9,593 bases of DNA, taken from contig JAGOCV010000146.1 in assembly GCA_017998575.1 (NCBI GenBank), positions 1 through 9,593 on the forward strand, written 5' to 3'. Each line of letters begins with the position of its first letter. Within the stretch, counting starts at the first letter, position 1. The notes beneath the pieces were generated by a model. The model saw only the letters and a program-made list of their open reading frames with translations, searched no databases and was not told the DNA's origin. The translations under genes and the position numbers were made by a program. Source of the DNA: Burkholderiaceae bacterium. GTDB taxonomy: Bacteria > Pseudomonadota > Gammaproteobacteria > Burkholderiales > Burkholderiaceae. Positions 5,706-9,593 of this stretch are shown here, in pieces.

Positions 5706-6289
5706 CCACGATTTCCACGACCGGCCCCGTGCCGCATCCTCGCTCGCGCCTGCGCGCTCGCCTCGTGCTGGCAGGCTTCGCCACCGTCGGCCTCGCTGCG
5801 CTGGCCTGGGCGGCGTTCGTGCAGCCCCTGCCGCGAATGGCCTACAACCCGTCCGACAGCGTGGCGGTCGGTTGGTATCGCATCGAACCGTTCGACCCGC
5901 GCACCGCCTCGCGGCCACGTCCGCTGTCCGTGGACAGCATCGTGCTGATGCCGCTGCCCGACAGGGCCGCCATGCTGGCTGCGCAGCGCGGCTACCTGCC
6001 GACCCGCGTTCCGCTGCTCAAACGTGTGGGCGCAGTCGCGCCACAACACGTTTGCATCGTCGCCGGCCAGGTTCGCATCGACGGCGTGCCGGTGGCCGCC
6101 GCCCTGCCTGCCGACCGGCTGGGCCGGCCGCTGCCATCCTTGCAGCTTTGCCGCCGTCTCCAACCGGGCGAACTGTTCCTGTTGAGCGCGACCAACCCGG
6201 CGTCGTTCGACAGCCGCTATTTCGGGCCGGTCAGCGCGTTCGCCGTGATCGGCGTTGCGCATCCGATCTGGCTGGAGACACGTCCATGA
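5702..6289 (+). CDS. traF: TraF-type S26 signal peptidase of conjugation
   Basis: A 195-aa membrane-anchored serine peptidase of the S26 (TraF) family, which trims and cyclises the conjugative pilin in P-type transfer systems. One transmembrane segment at about residues 19-40 anchors it in the inner membrane. The catalytic serine region is NPSDSVAVGWY (49-59), with S53 or S51 as nucleophile. The general-base lysine is K107 in LLKRVGAV. The C-terminal FDSRYFGPV (169-177) is the conserved box E-like motif. C118 and C150 could form a disulfide in the periplasmic domain. ATG 5702 overlaps the DUF2840 stop by ATGA and has GGGAGGG upstream. The protein is of normal length with all motifs present. 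It needs TrbC-like pilin, which is not encoded in the window and would be expected further along the element. Confidence 0.92.
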   Translation: MTTISTTGPVPHPRSRLRARLVLAGFATVGLAALAWAAFVQPLPRMAYNPSDSVAVGWYRIEPFDPRTASRPRPLSVDSIVLMPLPDRAAMLAAQRGYLPTRVPLLKRVGAVAPQHVCIVAGQVRIDGVPVAAALPADRLGRPLPSLQLCRRLQPGELFLLSATNPASFDSRYFGPVSAFAVIGVAHPIWLETRP

Positions 6290-6741
6290 TGGCCGCCGAT
6301 TCGCTGCACTTTGCCGCGCCTCTCATCGTGCCATCGGGCATGTCGTTCTACTGTTCGTCGCCGTGTCGTCGCGCGTGCAGTGCGGGTGCATTCGCACCGC
6401 ACTTCGCGCTGCCTTCGGCGCAGCCGCCCAACGTGCAGGCGTCTTGCCTCGAACGCGCCTGGCCTGCGGCCATTGGCGTGTTCGCCGGCGGGCTGGCTGC
6501 TCGTGCAGCAGCGCCGCCGGGCCGCCGATGCCCGGAGCGGGAGCGAGGGGCAAAGGCGGAAGGCAAGACAAAAGGGTTCGGCACTCTGCCGCCCGCAAAG
6601 CCAGTCTGCACGTGGGGGTGGCGCGGCACGGCGCGGCTTCGCCGCCGTGCCGCGTGGGGCGCGAGGCACGCGCCGATGCAGGCATGTCCGCGTGCTTCGC
6701 ACGCTCGGACACGCCGGAGCTTGCAGGGAGCACAGCCATGA
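6286..6741 (+). CDS. Doubtful 151-aa ORF between traF and the relaxase gene
   Basis: This frame starts at an ATG overlapping the traF stop (ATGA at 6286-6289) and stops in an overlap with the relaxase start (ATGA at 6738-6741). That is the same junction used by the genes before it. The first 65 or so codons use GC-ending codons like a coding frame. The predicted protein has an unusual composition: very rich in Ala, Arg, Pro and Cys, few acidic residues, no known domain. The second half (from about 6530) is dense in inverted repeats more like an oriT region. It may be a real, poorly conserved protein, a short gene that overlaps oriT, or a chance frame in GC-rich DNA. The overlaps are seen; translation is not shown. 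Confidence 0.3.
   Translation: MMAADSLHFAAPLIVPSGMSFYCSSPCRRACSAGAFAPHFALPSAQPPNVQASCLERAWPAAIGVFAGGLAARAAAPPGRRCPERERGAKAEGKTKGFGTLPPAKPVCTWGWRGTARLRRRAAWGARHAPMQACPRASHARTRRSLQGAQP
6530..6720. other. Candidate oriT region
   Basis: Three inverted repeats crowd the 160 bases before the relaxase ribosome site. GGG-tt-CGGC (6574-6582) with GCCGCCC (6588-6594). CGCGGCACGGCG (6622-6633) with CGCCGTGCCGCG (6643-6654), a perfect 12-bp pair with a 9-base loop. TGTCCGCGTGC (6685-6695) with GCACGC and GGACA (6699-6711), 11 bp with a two-base bulge. MOBP relaxase genes usually lie beside their oriT and nick close to an inverted repeat. A nic site resembling the IncP core is not recognised, so the exact site is open. 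Confidence 0.4.
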
Positions 6742-8741
6742 CCGACCGCGGCGACCATGATTTCTGGGTGCGCCCTGGCGCGCCGAAGAACCGAGGCAAA
6801 GGCCAGGGCCAGAGCTTCGTTTCCAAGGTGCTCAAGCAGGCTGGCAAGGCCAGCGGCGGCAAGTCGGCGGTGCGCCGTCCTACCGCTGGCGGGAGCGGCC
6901 AGCACGCCGGCCAGCGGCCCGGCTCACGGCTTGGACGCGGCCATACGGCGGCGCGCTTCGCAGGCGCAAAGCTGACCCCTATGTCACGGCGCGTGACCAT
7001 CAAGACGCTGCTGGTCAACCAGCGCAACGCCAGTCCGCAGTCGCTCGCCAAGCACCTGCGCTACATCGAGCGCGACGGTGCCGGCCGGAACGGCGAGCCG
7101 GGCCGTGCCTACGGGCCGCAGACCGACGAAGCCGACCTCGATGCCTTCAAGGAACGCTGCCAGGACGACCGACATCATTTCCGCTTCATCGTCTCACCTG
7201 AAGACAGTGCGGAGCTGGACGACCTGCGCACCTACACCCGGCACCTGATGAACCGGATGGAGGCCGACCTGGGGACGCGGCTGGATTGGGTGGCGGTCGA
7301 TCACTGGAACACCGACAACCCGCACACGCACCTGATCGTGCGCGGACGCGACGATACCGGCAAAGACCTCATCATCGCGGGCGACTACATCGCCCACGGC
7401 TTCCGCCATCGCGCCGCCGAGCTGGCGACGGAATGGCTGGGGCCGCGCACCGAACTGGAGATCCAGCAGACCTTGCAGCGCGAGGTGGAGCAAGAGCGGT
7501 GGACGAGCCTCGACCGCACGTTGCAGCGCGAGGCCGGCGAGGATGGCCGGGTGCAGATCGAACGCTTCAACGAACCCCGGCTGCAACGCCAGCGCCTGCT
7601 GCTGATCGGCCGCCTGCAACACTTGCAGCGCCTGGGCCTGGCCGACGAGGTGCAGCCCGGCACCTGGGCCGTCCATGCGGACGCGGAGAAGACCTTGCGT
7701 GCCCTGGGCGAGCGTGGCGACATCATCCGAACGATGCAGCGGGCCATGAGCGGCAAGCCTCGCGAGCTGGCGGTGTTCGAGCCGGGCGACGACGGCCGCA
7801 CTATCGTCGGTCGCGTGGCTGCTAAGGGTCTGGCCGACGAGCTGCACGACCGCGGCTATCTGGTCATCGACGGGTTGGACGGCAAAGCCCACTACGTCGC
7901 GTTGGACGCCCGCGACGAGCTGGCGAACTATCCCATCGGCGCGGTGGTGGAGGTACGCGGTTCCGCCGAGGTGCGGGCGGCCGACAAGAACATCGCCACG
8001 CTGGCGAGCAATGGCCTGTACCGCACCGATCACCACCTGGCGATCGAGCAAGGCCGAGCCAAGCCCGGCCGCGACCCGCAAGAGGCTGTGGCGGCCCATA
8101 TCCGCCGGCTGGAAGCCCTACGGCGGGCCGGCATCGTGGAGCGCGTGGCCGAGGGGTTATGGAAGGTGCCGGACGACTTGGCCGAGCGTGGCCGCCAGTA
8201 CGACGCGCAGCGGCTGGGCGGCGTGGCGGTCGAACTGAAATCGCATCTGCCGATTGAACGGCAGGCCCGCGTCATCGGCGCGACCTGGCTGGATCAGCAG
8301 TTGATCGGCGGCGGCAAGGGACTGGGCGACCTGGGCTTTGGCGGCGATGCTAGGCAAGCCTTGCAGCAGCGCGCCGACTTCCTCGAAGAACAGGGGCTGG
8401 CCCAGCGGCGCGGGCAGCGGCTGATTCTCTCCCGGAATCTGCTGGAAACGCTGCGCAATCGGGAGCTGGCGCAGGCCGCCCAGCACATTGCCGCCGATAG
8501 CGGATTGGAGCATCGGCACGTCACAGACGGGCAGCGCGTAGCCGGCATCTACCGGCGCTCGGTCATGCTCGCCAGCGGTCGCTATGCGCTGCTCGATGAC
8601 GGCATGGGATTCAGTCTGGTGCCTTGGCGGCCGATAATCGAGCCACGACTGGGGCAGCAGATCGCCGCGACTGTACGCGGCGGCGGTGTGTCATGGGAGG
8701 TTGGACGGCAAAGAGGTCCTGGGATTGGATCGGGGCCGTAG
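6738..8741 (+). CDS. MOBP-type relaxase with DUF3363 domain (VirD2/RlxS-like)
   Basis: A 667-aa relaxase that would nick oriT, stay covalently bound to the 5' end and lead the strand into the recipient. Residues 1-80 are a basic, Gly-rich lead. The relaxase domain runs from about 83: VTIKTLLVNQR, then LAKHLRYIERDG with candidate catalytic Y109, then HHFRFIVSPED, then the metal-binding triad in DHWNTDNPHTHLIVRG (H189, H196, H198). From about residue 230 to the end lies the DUF3363 region, ending SWEVGRQRG. Start ATG 6738 has AGGGAG 7 bases upstream; the frame is open back to 6255 but that part lacks protein-like composition. All key residues are present and the length is usual for this group, known as RlxS on Tn4371. 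The gene ends 66 bases before a convergent gene, so the transfer operon is interrupted here by inserted DNA or ends here. Confidence 0.94.
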   Translation: MTDRGDHDFWVRPGAPKNRGKGQGQSFVSKVLKQAGKASGGKSAVRRPTAGGSGQHAGQRPGSRLGRGHTAARFAGAKLTPMSRRVTIKTLLVNQRNASPQSLAKHLRYIERDGAGRNGEPGRAYGPQTDEADLDAFKERCQDDRHHFRFIVSPEDSAELDDLRTYTRHLMNRMEADLGTRLDWVAVDHWNTDNPHTHLIVRGRDDTGKDLIIAGDYIAHGFRHRAAELATEWLGPRTELEIQQTLQREVEQERWTSLDRTLQREAGEDGRVQIERFNEPRLQRQRLLLIGRLQHLQRLGLADEVQPGTWAVHADAEKTLRALGERGDIIRTMQRAMSGKPRELAVFEPGDDGRTIVGRVAAKGLADELHDRGYLVIDGLDGKAHYVALDARDELANYPIGAVVEVRGSAEVRAADKNIATLASNGLYRTDHHLAIEQGRAKPGRDPQEAVAAHIRRLEALRRAGIVERVAEGLWKVPDDLAERGRQYDAQRLGGVAVELKSHLPIERQARVIGATWLDQQLIGGGKGLGDLGFGGDARQALQQRADFLEEQGLAQRRGQRLILSRNLLETLRNRELAQAAQHIAADSGLEHRHVTDGQRVAGIYRRSVMLASGRYALLDDGMGFSLVPWRPIIEPRLGQQIAATVRGGGVSWEVGRQRGPGIGSGP

Positions 8742-8807
8742 GCTGTCGTACCGAGTTAAGGTGTCGAGCAGCGTTTTGGCCCTAGCTTCTGTGCTCCGTT
8801 AAGACGA
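8742..8807. other. 66-bp convergent intergenic region
   Basis: The relaxase gene and the minus-strand lipoprotein gene meet here. A weak stem GAGCA (8766-8770) with TGCTC (8792-8796) and a perfect GACTAGTC palindrome (8806-8813) across the lipoprotein stop codon are seen. Neither has a T run, so no convincing intrinsic terminator is present for either strand. Confidence 0.4.
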
Positions 8808-9503
8808 CTAGTCTGTGCTTATCGACGACGCTGTGGGTGCATGGTTGCTTGCCAATTCCGGTGCAACTCGCAAACGCGCTGCCCCGACCTGAACTGCCCA
8901 TTCAACGATCTGCCCGGCCAATATATCCGTGGCGACACCGAACGCGCTCACCACATCGGCCTCTCGCTTGCTGCCTGTGGCTTGGATTGCTTCGAAGCGT
9001 CTACTGGCAATAGCAGTCCGTTTGGCCGGATCGACCAGTTGCACATCGAGCCGAACCGCGGCGATCGCTTCAGTGCCGCGGTATTCGAGCTGGAACGCCC
9101 GCAGCGTACTGCGCAACTCCATATCGGCGCTCATTGGGGTGCTATCGGTAATCACGGAAGTCGACCGCCCATCGCGCATGAAGGCTTCGACGATTCGGTC
9201 ACGCAGCAGCACCGGTGCGGGGTCGGCCCAACGCACTCCTTGCCAAGCCGACAAGCGACCATCGGGCTGCGCAATGAACAGCCGCTCCGAATCCAGGACG
9301 CGACTACTCTCAGGGGCGTAGACGCGCAGCGCCCCGGGTCCCGGAACGGCGCGCGGCGTACTCTCCGCCTGGGCGATGTGATAGTCGGGCAATTTGTAGG
9401 TGACCATTGGAGCTGCTTTGGGAAGCACACTGCACGCGGACAAGCCGAGTACTAGCGTCATAGTCACGGCAGCGACGGGAATCATCCTGGCGGAAGTGTT
9501 CAC
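8808..9503 (-). CDS. ABC-transport auxiliary lipoprotein, PqiC/DUF330 type
   Basis: A 231-aa outer-membrane lipoprotein precursor. Residues 1-23 are a signal peptide ending in the lipobox LSAC, with C24 the lipidated residue and Ser next to it. The mature part has the ABC_trans_aux (DUF330) pattern: YKLPDYHI, then LRVYAPESSRVLDSERLFIA, then ARW-like WADPAPVLLRDRIVEAF, and VRLDVQLVD near the C-terminal third. Such proteins accompany MCE/Pqi lipid transport systems and are thought to form the outer-membrane end. The start is GTG 9503-9501, with GAGGAAA about 7 bases upstream; it overlaps the stop of the upstream MCE gene as GTGA, so the two are translationally coupled. The gene faces the relaxase gene and belongs to a separate operon whose promoter is outside the window. 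It is complete; its substrate cannot be told from sequence. Confidence 0.88.
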   Translation of the reverse strand: MNTSARMIPVAAVTMTLVLGLSACSVLPKAAPMVTYKLPDYHIAQAESTPRAVPGPGALRVYAPESSRVLDSERLFIAQPDGRLSAWQGVRWADPAPVLLRDRIVEAFMRDGRSTSVITDSTPMSADMELRSTLRAFQLEYRGTEAIAAVRLDVQLVDPAKRTAIASRRFEAIQATGSKREADVVSAFGVATDILAGQIVEWAVQVGAARLRVAPELASNHAPTASSISTD

Positions 9504-9593
9504 GGCTTGGTTTCCTCAATGTTCTCTCCACCGAGCAGGTATTGCGCCGGATTGCGATCCAGTCGGCGCAGCACGGTGTTTAGATTGGCCAGC
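9500..9593 (-). CDS. MCE (MlaD-like) family protein, C-terminal end only
   Basis: The minus strand reads in from the window edge and encodes 30 residues before TGA: LANLNTVLRRLDRN, then PAQYLLGGENIEETKP. The N-L-N-x-V-L-R-x-L-x-R-N-P pattern is the usual C-terminal end of MCE proteins, where a helix forms part of the periplasmic lipid tunnel. The stop overlaps the GTG start of the lipoprotein gene by GTGA. The rest of the gene, and the MlaE-like permease and MlaF-like ATPase expected upstream of it, lie beyond the window. The call rests on a short tail and on the partner gene. Confidence 0.72.
   Translation of the reverse strand, partial: LANLNTVLRRLDRNPAQYLLGGENIEETKP

Noticed and set aside
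6255..6737. N-terminal extension of the relaxase to 6255
   Set aside because: It would overlap the end of traF and add a Cys/Arg-rich stretch unlike relaxases; ATG 6738 has a good ribosome site.
7194..8099. Minus-strand frame of 301 codons opposite the relaxase gene
   Set aside because: Composition follows the complement of the relaxase codons; no motif or ribosome site supports it.
8841..9455. Plus-strand frame of 204 codons opposite the lipoprotein gene
   Set aside because: The minus strand encodes a clear lipoprotein with signal peptide and lipobox; the plus frame shows no family pattern.
1..9593. tRNA, rRNA, insertion sequence ends or attachment sites
   Set aside because: No tRNA-like fold, transposase frame, terminal inverted repeats with target duplication, or att-like direct repeat was found by reading both strands.

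Overview
The window is a stretch of GC-rich proteobacterial accessory DNA. The GC content, the GC-ending codons and the protein families point to a beta- or gammaproteobacterium of the Pseudomonas, Xanthomonadaceae or Burkholderiales type. No ribosomal, tRNA or core metabolic genes are seen. The gene order is DUF736, XRE regulator, DUF2958, DUF6499/DUF2285 regulator, AlpA-like HTH, RepA, ParA, small RHH protein, DUF2840, TraF-type S26 peptidase, DUF3363 relaxase. This is the replication/partition/mobilisation half of a Tn4371-like (IncP-type) integrative and conjugative element. The integrase, the coupling protein TraG and the trb mating-pair genes are not in the window.

Layout. Positions 1-2743 hold small accessory and regulatory genes separated by long non-coding gaps: DUF736 (75-389), a GC-rich palindromic gap, an XRE repressor on the minus strand (702-995), a divergent promoter/operator region, a structured leader, DUF2958 (1283-1630), a 342-bp gap and the DUF6499/DUF2285 regulator (1973-2743), which is followed by a terminator-like pair of hairpins. 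Positions 2855-4011 encode the AlpA-like HTH protein and the replication initiator RepA. Just after repA come three 18-bp direct repeats (iterons), an AT-rich tract and a large inverted repeat, which together look like a replication origin and/or partition site.

Positions 4253-8741 look like one plus-strand operon: parA, RHH protein, DUF2840, traF, a possible 151-aa ORF, relaxase. Every junction is a 4-base ATGA or GTGA overlap, if the doubtful ORF at 6286-6741 is accepted. That same 6290-6737 stretch carries several strong inverted repeats next to the relaxase start and is the best place to look for oriT.

Positions 8808-9593 are on the minus strand and converge on the relaxase gene. They hold an ABC-transport auxiliary lipoprotein (PqiC/DUF330 type) and the C-terminal end of an MCE (MlaD-like) protein, overlapping by GTGA. 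This is the tail of an MCE-type lipid transport operon. It sits where such elements often carry cargo, between the relaxase gene and the transfer genes expected further on.

How it fits together (inference): RepA, the iterons, ParA and the RHH protein would let the excised element replicate and be retained. TraF matures a pilin and the relaxase nicks oriT for transfer. The XRE and DUF2285 proteins would control when the module is expressed. The MCE system is a passenger that may alter outer-membrane lipid balance or solvent/antibiotic tolerance of the host.
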